A stretch of DNA of 64,000 nucleotides from a virus. The position numbers were made by a program, and so were the translations under genes. The number at the start of each line of letters is the position of its first letter. Position 1 is the first letter of the stretch. The notes under the pieces are model-generated. The model ran no database searches and was not told the DNA's origin. It worked only from the letters and a program-made list of their open reading frames with translations. Of the stretch, positions 8,617-15,822 are shown piece after piece. The stretch spans positions 62,001-126,000 of the IMG/VR virus record IMGVR_UViG_3300023178_000009, one strand, 5' to 3'.

Positions 8617-9027
8617 ATGGATAATAATTTAGAAGTTAGCGAAGACTCATCAATCACTATTCCAATTCGTAATTTACTTGCGATTGGATTTGCAATTGTT
8701 TGTGTTGTAGTCGGCTACTTTGAGGTAACAAATCGTATTGATGTACTCGAACGCGAAAATATTCTGTTGAGACAAGAAGTTAATATGAATTCAGAATTTC
8801 GTGTAAAGTGGCCGCGTGGTGAATTAGGTAGCTTACCTGATGATTTAATGCAAAACGCTGCAATACATTCGATTGAGAAACAAATGGTTGATTTCGAAAA
8901 CGATACTAAACAAATGCAAGATCTTCGTATTCTAATCAATAAAGAGCAAGGTGTAAACGAAACACAAAATGAAAAGATTGAGACGCTCTTTGATATATGG
9001 AATAACTCCTTGACAGAAAAAAAATAA
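8617..9027 (+). CDS. Single-pass membrane protein with coiled coil
   Basis: A 136-residue protein with one hydrophobic segment (LLAIGFAIVCVVVGYF, about residues 19-34) followed by a heptad-rich stretch (RIDVLERENILLRQEV) and more coiled coil toward the C-terminus. The topology fits an N-in, periplasmic C-terminal protein. It is contiguous with the EF-hand gene. Function is unknown; membership in a lysis or envelope module is inferred from its neighbours. Confidence 0.7.
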   Translation: MDNNLEVSEDSSITIPIRNLLAIGFAIVCVVVGYFEVTNRIDVLERENILLRQEVNMNSEFRVKWPRGELGSLPDDLMQNAAIHSIEKQMVDFENDTKQMQDLRILINKEQGVNETQNEKIETLFDIWNNSLTEKK

Positions 9028-9054
9028 ACTATAAAATATATGAAGGATTATTAT

Positions 9055-9735
9055 ATGAGAACTATAATATTCTTGACTATGTTTTTGTTTTGTTCTAGTG
9101 CATATGCACAGATTGATACGCGAGGTGATGGTGAATTTGAACCAAATTTGCCTGGCGATGTCGTACCTGGCAATGCACAGGATGGTGATTTGAATTCGAA
9201 TCAACAAAATTCGAATAATAATAATACATCAACTACCAATATTGGAGCAGGTGCCGGTTCTCCTACACCTGTAGGTACTGCAATTGCTCCAAGCCTGATG
9301 TCATCTGGTAGTGATACCTGCTTACAAAGCAGAGGAACTGGAATACAACTTCTAGATATAGGTGTCTCAAGAGGTGCGTATAAACAGGATGAAGAATGTA
9401 ACAGAAGACGCGACGCAAAAGTCTTCAAAGATCTAGGCATGATTCTCCCAGCGGTGAGTAGAATGTGCCAAAACGAAGACAACTGGAAAGCCATGTTTAT
9501 TTCCGGCAATCCATGTCCTATATTAGTCGCAGGCAAAATGGTTTTTGGTAAACGTGCGGTGCTAGCAATGAGAAGTCAGCCCGACGTATATATTCCTGAT
9601 TACGATGATAATAAAACTTTCTACGACACCGTTTTAGGAATAGGAAAACAAACCGATGAACAAACTAAAAACACTGGTAATGAGCTTAGTGTTAGCGAGC
9701 GGTTCCGCAGTAGCAGGACCAGTTCAGTGGAATAG
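9055..9735 (+). CDS. Exported hypothetical protein, Asn-rich linker
   Basis: The ATG at 9055 is preferred over an earlier in-frame ATG because AAGGA lies about eight bases before it. The first 17 residues (MRTIIFLTMFLFCSSAY) are a signal peptide with an AYA-Q cleavage site. A low-complexity Asn/Ser linker follows, then a Cys-containing domain with four or more cysteines (SDTCLQSR, DEECNRRR, SRMCQNE, GNPCPIL) suited to disulfides in the periplasm. The 3' end overlaps the next gene by 80 bases. The family is not recognised. Confidence 0.7.
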   Translation: MRTIIFLTMFLFCSSAYAQIDTRGDGEFEPNLPGDVVPGNAQDGDLNSNQQNSNNNNTSTTNIGAGAGSPTPVGTAIAPSLMSSGSDTCLQSRGTGIQLLDIGVSRGAYKQDEECNRRRDAKVFKDLGMILPAVSRMCQNEDNWKAMFISGNPCPILVAGKMVFGKRAVLAMRSQPDVYIPDYDDNKTFYDTVLGIGKQTDEQTKNTGNELSVSERFRSSRTSSVE

Positions 9736-10585
9736 TGTAGATAATCTTGTCGCTGCATCAGGTAGTATTGCAACGACACTTAATGCAGGAATTAGAAGAG
9801 TGGGAGGTATACAATCAGTTGTACCCGGCGGCACTGTAACTCCTGATGGATATTTGGAAGTTGATGCAACACTAATTTCTGAAGCACAACGAACAGCCTA
9901 TAATCAGGCAATTCAGGAAGTGCAAGCTGATATCTTTCAAAAGACAGCCGCAGAATATTTTGGTGAAGAATATGCAGCAGCTCAAATCGCATTTGGTAAC
10001 GCAGTAGACGCATATGTCGATGCTGTAACACCGATTGCTACGGCTCAACATATTAATAACATGGCAGCTCAAGTACAATTGAGTGGTGATGCAATTCAAG
10101 GTCAACAATTGCAAGCATATGTTCTTGATAATAATGTATTGATGACTACTGGTCAAACTGATGCATACAATAATACACTAACTGTATTACAAGACGCAGC
10201 AGATCAATTCTCAGCTGTTGCGGCCGTGTATAACGACCCAGCTTTGATTGAAGGTTTTCAATTAAATGCAGATGCGAATGGTGTAGACTTTTTGAATGCT
10301 GACAGTGTATTCCTTGATCGTATACAAAATCAAGGGATTACAGGTTATGACGCTGCAGTTGTAGTCGACTTTACATCAACAGCTGCTTTATATTTGGTAC
10401 AAGATATTTCTGTTAATATTCAAACTACTGAATTTATAAATCAAGCTGGAGCTCAAAGTAATTTCTATACAACTGGACCTACACAGGATCAAAATACAAC
10501 CTGTTTTGTAGTAGATTCTGGTGGTTACTGGCCATATCAGAATGAAGATCCAAACATGCCTTGTTATATTGAGCCGGCACCCTAA
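9656..10585 (+). CDS. Exported hypothetical protein
   Basis: A 309-residue protein with a clear signal peptide (MNKLKTLVMSLVLASGSAVAG, cut after AVA). The mature part is Ala/Gln/Asn-rich, low in Lys and Arg, with long predicted helices, and ends with two cysteines (TTCFVVDSG and NMPCYIEP). It overlaps the previous exported protein by 80 bases in another frame, which is unusually long and suggests the two evolved as a pair. Periplasmic or surface location is likely. Function is unknown. Confidence 0.7.
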   Translation: MNKLKTLVMSLVLASGSAVAGPVQWNSVDNLVAASGSIATTLNAGIRRVGGIQSVVPGGTVTPDGYLEVDATLISEAQRTAYNQAIQEVQADIFQKTAAEYFGEEYAAAQIAFGNAVDAYVDAVTPIATAQHINNMAAQVQLSGDAIQGQQLQAYVLDNNVLMTTGQTDAYNNTLTVLQDAADQFSAVAAVYNDPALIEGFQLNADANGVDFLNADSVFLDRIQNQGITGYDAAVVVDFTSTAALYLVQDISVNIQTTEFINQAGAQSNFYTTGPTQDQNTTCFVVDSGGYWPYQNEDPNMPCYIEPAP

Positions 10586-10629
10586 ATTAAAATTTTGTTA
10601 AGGAATTGTTAAGGTTAGATTAATTTTCA

Positions 10630-10637
10630 TATAAATA
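10630..10637 (+). promoter_or_regulatory. T4-type late promoter TATAAATA
   Basis: An exact TATAAATA sits 31 bases before the next start codon in an 82-base intergenic gap. It is followed by a short hairpin (CGTC-GTGA-GACG at 10644-10655) in the leader and an AAGGAG ribosome site. Confidence 0.65.
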
Positions 10638-10667
10638 TTTTTACGTCGTGAGACGAAGGAGAAAAAT

Positions 10668-10931
10668 ATGAAAAAGATAGCTATTATGCTACTAGCCTTA
10701 ACGCCTTTCTTTGCAATGGCTGAAGAGCCAAAAGAAGAAACAATTATTGCAGTTGTGTTAGAAGATAAATACACATGGAAGCTGCAATTAGAACAGTGCC
10801 ACAAAGAGATCGATCCTGATAAAGAACTCATTGTGGTTAAAAAGAAATTTCCTGCACAAACTGTTACTGTTAAACAAGACAGACGACAGTTTCGATGTCA
10901 GGTAAAAAGGTTAGAAGTTACAATCGTTTGA
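10668..10931 (+). CDS. Small exported protein with two cysteines
   Basis: An 87-residue protein with a signal peptide (MKKIAIMLLALTPFFAMA) and a charged mature domain holding two cysteines (LEQCHKE and FRCQVK) that could form a disulfide in the periplasm. It starts after a strong AAGGAG site and a late promoter. Its stop codon lies inside the first arm of an alternating hairpin that controls the next ribosome site. No family is recognised. Confidence 0.7.
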   Translation: MKKIAIMLLALTPFFAMAEEPKEETIIAVVLEDKYTWKLQLEQCHKEIDPDKELIVVKKKFPAQTVTVKQDRRQFRCQVKRLEVTIV

Positions 10932-10955
10932 GGACATGAGTCCTCGTGGGAGGAC
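10930..10955 (+). promoter_or_regulatory. Alternating hairpin sequestering the next ribosome site
   Basis: Three six-base arms, GAGGAC (10930-10935), GTCCTC (10940-10945) and GAGGAC (10950-10955), are separated by four-base loops, so the middle arm can pair with either outer arm. The third arm is the Shine-Dalgarno of the gene at 10958, and the first arm overlaps the upstream stop codon (10929-10931). Terminating ribosomes would block the middle arm and free the ribosome site, a layout for translational coupling. Confidence 0.55.
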
Positions 10956-10957
10956 AA

Positions 10958-11503
10958 ATGGCAATCGAAGATATTGAGTTAGATGTTGGTGGAACCAAGT
11001 TTAAAGGTATTTGGATTGCCGTTTTGTTCTCTTTTGCTTCAACTATCGGCGGCGGTATTTGGGCCGCCTCCGAATTCTTTTCGCGTCTCGCACTTCTAGA
11101 AGACGAAGTAGCAGCATCAGTTGCTGCGTCTGAAACTATTGATGCAAGATTTGAAGACTTCCGCGAAGTGTGGGTTGACGATAAGAAAACAATTACAAGC
11201 GACTTAGCTGTAGCTCAGCAACAAATTCAAGATGCCAACATCGATGAACTACAAGGTAAATTGTCAGGTCTCGATACAAATCTCAAAACCATTTTAGAAC
11301 GACAGGCCGAATTGATTGCAATTCAAGAGCGTGTTGTTCAAGTCGAAAAACAAATTACGGAAACAGAAACTCTAGTCCAGAAAGCCGAGTTGATGATGAA
11401 AGATGCGGACAAGATTCAAATAAAGCTTGATCGTATGGCGAAAGAAATTGAAGATTTATGGGAAGGCCTAGATTATCTGTCTAACCCATATGGCACTAAC
11501 TAG
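10958..11503 (+). CDS. Membrane-anchored coiled-coil protein, possible inner-membrane spanin
   Basis: The ATG at 10958 follows GGAGGAC and is preferred to an upstream GTG. The 181-residue product has a short N-terminal tail, one membrane segment (WIAVLFSFASTIGGGIWAA, about residues 18-36) and then about 120 residues of heptad-rich coiled coil. This N-in/C-out layout, with a lipoprotein gene overlapping its 3' end, is what an i-spanin/o-spanin pair looks like. Similar DVGGTKFKG-containing proteins occur in marine T4-like phages as I recall, without proven function. Spanin is a hypothesis. Confidence 0.65.
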   Translation: MAIEDIELDVGGTKFKGIWIAVLFSFASTIGGGIWAASEFFSRLALLEDEVAASVAASETIDARFEDFREVWVDDKKTITSDLAVAQQQIQDANIDELQGKLSGLDTNLKTILERQAELIAIQERVVQVEKQITETETLVQKAELMMKDADKIQIKLDRMAKEIEDLWEGLDYLSNPYGTN

Positions 11504-11786
11504 ATTATTTCCTATTTTACTTTTATCCGGTTGTGCAGTACAATGGTCTCCAGACTATACAGTGCGCAAAGATATAACTGGCAATGAATATTACGAAGTA
11601 ACTTTAGGTGTTACATATCCAAAAAAACAATTTATGACTGCAGAGGAATATGAAGAATTTCGTAATCTTCCAGAACACCAAAAACAAAAGATGATAGAAG
11701 CCTATGAAGAGCGCGAGAAAATGGAAGAGAAATGGAAAGAATTTATTAGCTGTATGTTGGAGCTTCCACCTTTTAGATCATGTTAA
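11490..11786 (+). CDS. Lipoprotein, possible outer-membrane spanin
   Basis: A 98-residue protein with a lipoprotein signal (MALTRLFPILLLSGC; lipobox LLSGC, Cys at residue 15). The mature part is acidic and helical with a coiled-coil-like run (KMIEAYEEREKMEEKWKEF). It overlaps the coiled-coil membrane protein by 14 bases. Small outer-membrane lipoproteins beside a type II coiled-coil membrane protein are typical of two-component spanins. Its stop overlaps the next start. Confidence 0.65.
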   Translation: MALTRLFPILLLSGCAVQWSPDYTVRKDITGNEYYEVTLGVTYPKKQFMTAEEYEEFRNLPEHQKQKMIEAYEEREKMEEKWKEFISCMLELPPFRSC

Positions 11787-12421
11787 TTTATTATCATCAT
11801 ATTATGAAGACAGGTGGCACTGCTATTCGTAAGTGGATGGAAAATTCTGATCGTTATGCAAATGCACAGCATCGTCAACACACATCCTACAGCCAGGTTT
11901 ATATTATAAAAAATCATTTCTACGTTTATAATCATATTACGAATATCAAAAATATCAAAATAAAGTTTGAACCTGTGAAACATATCATTTCGATTAGAGA
12001 TCCGATCGACCGACATACTTCTAAGTACATCAAAACAGATCTTGATTTTCTTAATCTTAAACCAGTTAAACATATCATTTCGATTAGAGATCCGATCAGT
12101 CGACATATTTCTGTAATGAATTACAGTTTACAAGAAGGATATGAAATATTTTCAACTGAAAATGGAATCGATCAATTGCAATGGCTAAATAATAACTTAT
12201 CTCAAATGAATTCATACGAATTTGTTCGTCAAGAATTTCATCAAGAAGATTTTAACAAGGCGTTTGAAAACGATGATATCTTATCATTGCAAAATGTTAC
12301 TCAAGTTAAAAAATATTCTTGGGATACAATGAGTGAGGAGGAAAAAGATAAGCTTCGACAAAGATACGAACCTGAATATAACATGTTAAAATCTCTCGGA
12401 ATACAGTATAATATTCCATAA
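11780..12421 (+). CDS. Sulfotransferase-like protein with internal duplication
   Basis: A 213-residue protein starting with HHIMKTGGTAI, the 5'-phosphosulfate loop of carbohydrate sulfotransferases that use PAPS. The 3'-phosphate loop (ISIRDPISRHIS) is present twice, 30 residues apart, through an in-frame 90-base tandem duplication. It would transfer sulfate to a sugar or similar acceptor. Base composition is AT-rich compared with the adjacent gp44. It sits between the lipoprotein and the clamp loader. Whether the duplicated enzyme is active cannot be told. Confidence 0.7.
   Translation: MLIYYHHIMKTGGTAIRKWMENSDRYANAQHRQHTSYSQVYIIKNHFYVYNHITNIKNIKIKFEPVKHIISIRDPIDRHTSKYIKTDLDFLNLKPVKHIISIRDPISRHISVMNYSLQEGYEIFSTENGIDQLQWLNNNLSQMNSYEFVRQEFHQEDFNKAFENDDILSLQNVTQVKKYSWDTMSEEEKDKLRQRYEPEYNMLKSLGIQYNIP
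11971..12110 (+). repeat. In-frame direct repeat within the sulfotransferase gene
   Basis: About 50 nearly identical bases at 11971-12020 recur at 12061-12110, offset by exactly 90 bases (30 codons). Both copies encode a PVKHIISIRDPI-type segment. Differences are few, pointing to a recent duplication by slippage or recombination. Confidence 0.85.
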
Positions 12422-12438
12422 GCGTGAGGACTTATATT

Positions 12439-13377
12439 ATGAATGATGATTTTTTGTGGGTCGAGAAATATCGACCTCGTACCGTATCCGATACTATCCT
12501 ACCGGATCAACTCAAACAAACCTTTCAACAATTTGTTAACGATGGCAATGTTCCTAATCTTATCTTGACCGGTAGCGCCGGTGTTGGTAAGACTACGATT
12601 GCCAAAGCCATGCTCGAAGAACTTGACTGCGACTACATCGTCATCAATGGTTCGATGAATGGTAATATTGACACCCTTCGCAACGATATCATGTCGTTTG
12701 CATCCTCAGTATCTCTCCAAGGCGGTCGCAAATATGTGATTCTCGACGAAGCAGATTACCTTAATCCTAACTCTACTCAACCTGCTCTTCGTAACTTCAT
12801 GGAAGAGTTCTCCAAAAACTGTGGCTTCATTCTTACATGCAACTTTAAGAACAAGATTATTGATCCACTACACTCTCGATGTAGTGTGGTCGAGTTTAAA
12901 CTTGATAAAGATCAACGTATGGAATGTGCTGCTCAAATGTTCAAACGAACATGTACAATTCTTAATCAAGAAAATGTAGAGTTTGATAAAGCAGTTGTTG
13001 CTGAAGTAGTGAAGAAGCATTTCCCTGATAATCGTCGTATTCTTAATGAGCTTCAACGATATTCTGCTACAGGACGCATAGATACTGGCATCCTAAATAA
13101 TTTACAAGAAGTGACGATGACTAATTTAGTCTCATCTCTCAAACAGAAAGATTTCACTTCGGTTCGTAAATGGGTGGCAGAGAATAGTGATGCAGACAAT
13201 ACAACAATCTTTCGGCGACTTTATGACAAGTGTTCTGACTTCATGGCGCCAAGTAGCATACCTCAATTGGTCCTTATTCTTGCCGATTATCAATATAAGG
13301 CTGCATTTGTTGCAGATCATGAAATCAATATGACTGCATGTCTTACTGAGATCATGGCCAATTGTGAGTTTACATGA
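12439..13377 (+). CDS. 44: Clamp loader large subunit (T4 gp44 family)
   Basis: A 312-residue AAA+ ATPase. It opens with FLWVEKYRPRT, the RFC/gp44 signature; Walker A is GSAGVGKT (45-52), Walker B is VILDEAD (DEAD at 103-106) and the SRC arginine-finger motif appears as LHSRCSV. With gp62 it loads the gp45 clamp onto primer ends. The ATG at 12439 is chosen over an upstream GTG because GAGGA lies about eight bases before it. The 3' end overlaps an oxygenase gene inserted between gp44 and gp62, which are adjacent in T4. Confidence 0.95.
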   Translation: MNDDFLWVEKYRPRTVSDTILPDQLKQTFQQFVNDGNVPNLILTGSAGVGKTTIAKAMLEELDCDYIVINGSMNGNIDTLRNDIMSFASSVSLQGGRKYVILDEADYLNPNSTQPALRNFMEEFSKNCGFILTCNFKNKIIDPLHSRCSVVEFKLDKDQRMECAAQMFKRTCTILNQENVEFDKAVVAEVVKKHFPDNRRILNELQRYSATGRIDTGILNNLQEVTMTNLVSSLKQKDFTSVRKWVAENSDADNTTIFRRLYDKCSDFMAPSSIPQLVLILADYQYKAAFVADHEINMTACLTEIMANCEFT

Positions 13378-13901
13378 TTTTAATTAATAATTTTTTATCA
13401 CTGGAAGATTGTCTTAAAGTTTCAGAAGATAAAAATAAACTCTGGAAAGAAAATTGTTGGACAATCAATAAGCACAACTGGGAACCCAACTTAACAGCTG
13501 GTCTATATGGATCTGTCTATATGACCAATGTTTCTCCTGAAATTAATGTCAGAGTAGGATTTTATATCGACAAATATTTTGATAATAAAGTAGATTGGGA
13601 TAGAACTAATATACAACATTTTGTATGGGATACTAATTCTGGCATAAACTGGCACAACGATAGGGGATATGATTTTGCCGGTACCATTTATATAAATGAA
13701 CACTATAATCCTGATTGGGGTGGTATTTTCGAATATTTTGAGAATGTAGATAGTCAACAAAAACATTCCATATGTCCTGAGCAAGGACTATTCGTGATCA
13801 ACACTATAGGTCAATTACATCGTGTAACTAAAATTACACATCCTATGATGGATATTTTTAGACACACAATACAAATTTTCGGAAAGTTTAAAGATGTTTA
13901 A
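13374..13901 (+). CDS. 2OG-Fe(II) oxygenase
   Basis: A 175-residue oxygenase of the prolyl-hydroxylase-like type. Iron ligands are His94-x-Asp96 (WHNDRGYDF) and His149 (QLHRVT); the strand GTIYINEHYN and GGIFEYF are typical, and the Arg in IFRHTIQIF would bind 2-oxoglutarate. It starts by ATGA overlap with gp44 and is AT-rich compared with it, so it looks like cargo inserted into the clamp-loader operon. The substrate is unknown. Confidence 0.8.
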   Translation: MILINNFLSLEDCLKVSEDKNKLWKENCWTINKHNWEPNLTAGLYGSVYMTNVSPEINVRVGFYIDKYFDNKVDWDRTNIQHFVWDTNSGINWHNDRGYDFAGTIYINEHYNPDWGGIFEYFENVDSQQKHSICPEQGLFVINTIGQLHRVTKITHPMMDIFRHTIQIFGKFKDV

Positions 13902-14079
13902 GAAAAAACGCCCTCTATGTGAGGTTGATGTGTGTGATAATTTTCTCCCTGATACTGGAGATTGTGGTACAATTGTGCTTGGCGAACATGAGTTTAAAGT
14001 GTGTGATGAATGCTATAAGCTTATGGAGAATATACAAATAAAATTTGAGGAGCGCGAAGACGATGAGCAATCCCTTTGA
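13894..14079 (+). CDS. Small Cys-rich, zinc-ribbon-like protein
   Basis: A 61-residue acidic protein with cysteines at CEVDVC, GDC and CDEC, an arrangement that could hold one zinc ion. It overlaps the oxygenase end by eight bases and the gp62 start by 17. No family is recognised; a protein- or nucleic-acid-binding role is possible. It is encoded between gp44 and gp62. Confidence 0.65.
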   Translation: MFKKKRPLCEVDVCDNFLPDTGDCGTIVLGEHEFKVCDECYKLMENIQIKFEEREDDEQSL

Positions 14080-14449
14080 GTATCTGAACTCTATCAATGT
14101 CACTAAACAAAATCTTATGCGTGGTTCCAATGATGATGTGATCGCAGAAAAAGATTATTTGCCATTCATGGTCAATCGTGGTTTGTCATATTTTCAAGAT
14201 ACAATAGCACTCGCTAACGAGATGAATATTCATCATGAGCTCGATAAAAAGCTTCAATACGAGTTTCTTATAAATATTGTTAGAAAACGAAAAAGATTTT
14301 CTAAGTGGTACAAGAAAGAAGACGATAGTGATATCGAAGCGGTTATGGAATATTATGGATATAGCAATGAACGAGCTTCTCAAGCACTCACAATCCTCTC
14401 TCAAGACCAGATAAAAACAATAAAGAGCCGAATAGAAAAAGGTGGATAG
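14063..14449 (+). CDS. 62: Clamp loader small subunit (T4 gp62 family)
   Basis: A 128-residue protein resembling T4 gp62 and placed between gp44 and RegA as in T4. It starts MSNPFEYLNSINVTK at the ATG preceded by GAGGAGC. It is clearly shorter than T4 gp62 (about 187 residues). One gp62 completes the gp44 tetramer into the active loader. The stop is three bases before the RegA start, keeping the T4 order gp44-gp62-RegA apart from two inserted genes. Confidence 0.85.
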   Translation: MSNPFEYLNSINVTKQNLMRGSNDDVIAEKDYLPFMVNRGLSYFQDTIALANEMNIHHELDKKLQYEFLINIVRKRKRFSKWYKKEDDSDIEAVMEYYGYSNERASQALTILSQDQIKTIKSRIEKGG

Positions 14450-14452
14450 TAC

Positions 14453-14848
14453 ATGAATATCGACTCACTTGTAGAGGTAGAGTTGGTGTCAGACGATGAC
14501 TTTTTAAAAGTAAGAGAGACACTCACTCGTATTGGAATTGCTTCGCCAAAAGAAAGAAAGCTATATCAATCATGCCATATTCTTCATAAACGTGGCAAAT
14601 ACTACATCGTACATTTCAAAGAACTCTTTGCCCTTGATGGCAAGCCTACTAATTTTTCTGAACAAGACGAGAGTCGTCGTAATACTATTACGAAGCTTCT
14701 TGCTGACTGGAATCTTATTAGAGTTGTAGAACAAAAACAAATTGAAGAATTACAAGCACCTCTGAACCAGATTAAGATTATTGCTCATAAAGATAAAAAT
14801 GACTGGGAATTGGTGGCCAAATATAATATAGGTAATAAGAAAAAGTAA
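14453..14848 (+). CDS. regA: RegA translational repressor
   Basis: A 131-residue homologue of T4 RegA (122 residues). The core shows FLKVRETLTRIGIAS, LYQSCHILHKRGKYYIVHFKE-type sequence and the terminal NDWELVAKYNIG, all close to T4 RegA. It binds early mRNAs near their start codons and represses translation, including its own. It directly follows gp62. The three lysines and asparagine after NIG extend slightly past the T4 end. Confidence 0.95.
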   Translation: MNIDSLVEVELVSDDDFLKVRETLTRIGIASPKERKLYQSCHILHKRGKYYIVHFKELFALDGKPTNFSEQDESRRNTITKLLADWNLIRVVEQKQIEELQAPLNQIKIIAHKDKNDWELVAKYNIGNKKK

Positions 14849-14852
14849 GGCA

Positions 14853-14881
14853 TGTACATTTCATGGGATCTGTAGTAGAAT
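14853..14881 (+). promoter_or_regulatory. Promoter, TGTACA-N17-TAGAAT class
   Basis: TGTACA (14853-14858) and TAGAAT (14876-14881) are 17 bases apart in the gap after RegA. The SprT-like gene starts 21 bases after the -10 element behind a GAGGAG ribosome site. Confidence 0.75.
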
Positions 14882-14902
14882 AGATCTTGATGAGGAGAAC
14901 AT

Positions 14903-15424
14903 ATGGCTACGATACGTACAACTGGATTGGATAAATTGCAGCAAAAACTGGCTAAGAGATTTATCCGGTGGACAATGAAAAAATTCTTTCCAAGATCATA
15001 TTATACTTTTTCTATTAAAATAAAAGGTAGTAATGATCTTTTAGAAAAATACGAAATGTATGCAGATTGTATGTACGATAGTGTAGGTGTTCGACCAAAG
15101 GAATATACAATTCGAATAGATAATACACTTGATCCAGAAATGTTTATCAAAACTCTTGCTCATGAATTGACACATGTCAAACAATGGGGTAAGGGTGAAA
15201 TGAAAACTTACGAGAGAAACTTTAAAGTTACTCGTTGGCACGAAAGAAAAATTCGGCATGATTTGATTAATTATCATGATATGCCATGGGAAATTGAAGC
15301 ACACGGTCGTGAACATGGACTGTTTGCTCAATTTATTGAGAATGACGAAGAAATGAGAGATTTGATTGATGGCACAGCTACTGATTACAAACTGCTCGGA
15401 CACAAGCAGATGGTACTCTTCTAA
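14903..15424 (+). CDS. SprT-like zinc metallopeptidase-fold protein
   Basis: A 173-residue protein with a zinc-binding HELTH motif (LAHELTHVKQW, His87 and His91 with Glu88) and a downstream WEIEAHG that offers the third ligand. The layout matches SprT/Spartan-like minimal peptidases found in many phages. Possible roles are cleavage of DNA-crosslinked or host proteins early in infection. It has its own TGTACA-class promoter. The 3' end overlaps the next frame by 56 bases. Confidence 0.75.
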   Translation: MATIRTTGLDKLQQKLAKRFIRWTMKKFFPRSYYTFSIKIKGSNDLLEKYEMYADCMYDSVGVRPKEYTIRIDNTLDPEMFIKTLAHELTHVKQWGKGEMKTYERNFKVTRWHERKIRHDLINYHDMPWEIEAHGREHGLFAQFIENDEEMRDLIDGTATDYKLLGHKQMVLF

Positions 15425-15560
15425 TATAGGAGAGACATTTCCTCTTCTCAAAGAATTCGATATTGAATATTTAACTCTTCAGGCCCCGTCTGAGGAGTTT
15501 AATGGCTATCGCTTTAAAAATTATATTTTGAAACAAGACGCGGAGATTATTGATGTCTGA
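15369..15560 (+). CDS. Small hypothetical protein overlapping the SprT-like gene
   Basis: A 63-residue frame starting inside the SprT-like gene (ATG at 15369) and ending at a TGA overlapping the next start. An AGGAG lies at 15429-15433 but no in-frame start codon follows it, so the upstream ATG is kept. The product has no known family. Codon use in the non-overlapping part looks coding, and it bridges two certain genes. Confidence 0.5.
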   Translation: MAQLLITNCSDTSRWYSSNIGETFPLLKEFDIEYLTLQAPSEEFNGYRFKNYILKQDAEIIDV

Positions 15561-15822
15561 TATAATGACTTTCTGCACCATCACTGGTGAGATTATTGGT
15601 AGATTAAAAGAAGAGAACGACACTTCCTACGTAGTAGAAAATCCACGACTATTTGGTCAATCTGAGCAAGGTGTTGGCTTTGTCCCGGGTGTATGCATGA
15701 CCGGTAAGCGCGAACCTTCTGAAGCTACACTGAACAAAGCCATGATTAGTTGTGTTGTAGAAACTGATGAAAATATTGTCAAGGCTTGGCAACAACAAAC
15801 TTCTGGCATTGTACTTCCGTAA
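15553..15822 (+). CDS. Small hypothetical protein, Sm-like flavour
   Basis: An 89-residue soluble protein. The stretch GEIIGRLKEENDTSYVVENP resembles the beta-strand pattern of Sm/LSm folds, but this is weak and I would not call it Hfq. It starts at an ATG overlapping the previous stop and its TAA shares a base with the next ATG (TAATG). Small proteins of this look are frequent in marine T4-like phages. Confidence 0.6.
   Translation: MSDIMTFCTITGEIIGRLKEENDTSYVVENPRLFGQSEQGVGFVPGVCMTGKREPSEATLNKAMISCVVETDENIVKAWQQQTSGIVLP

Noticed and set aside
15553-15822. Hfq homologue
   Set aside because: Only a short strand pattern resembles Sm folds; key Hfq residues are not identifiable.
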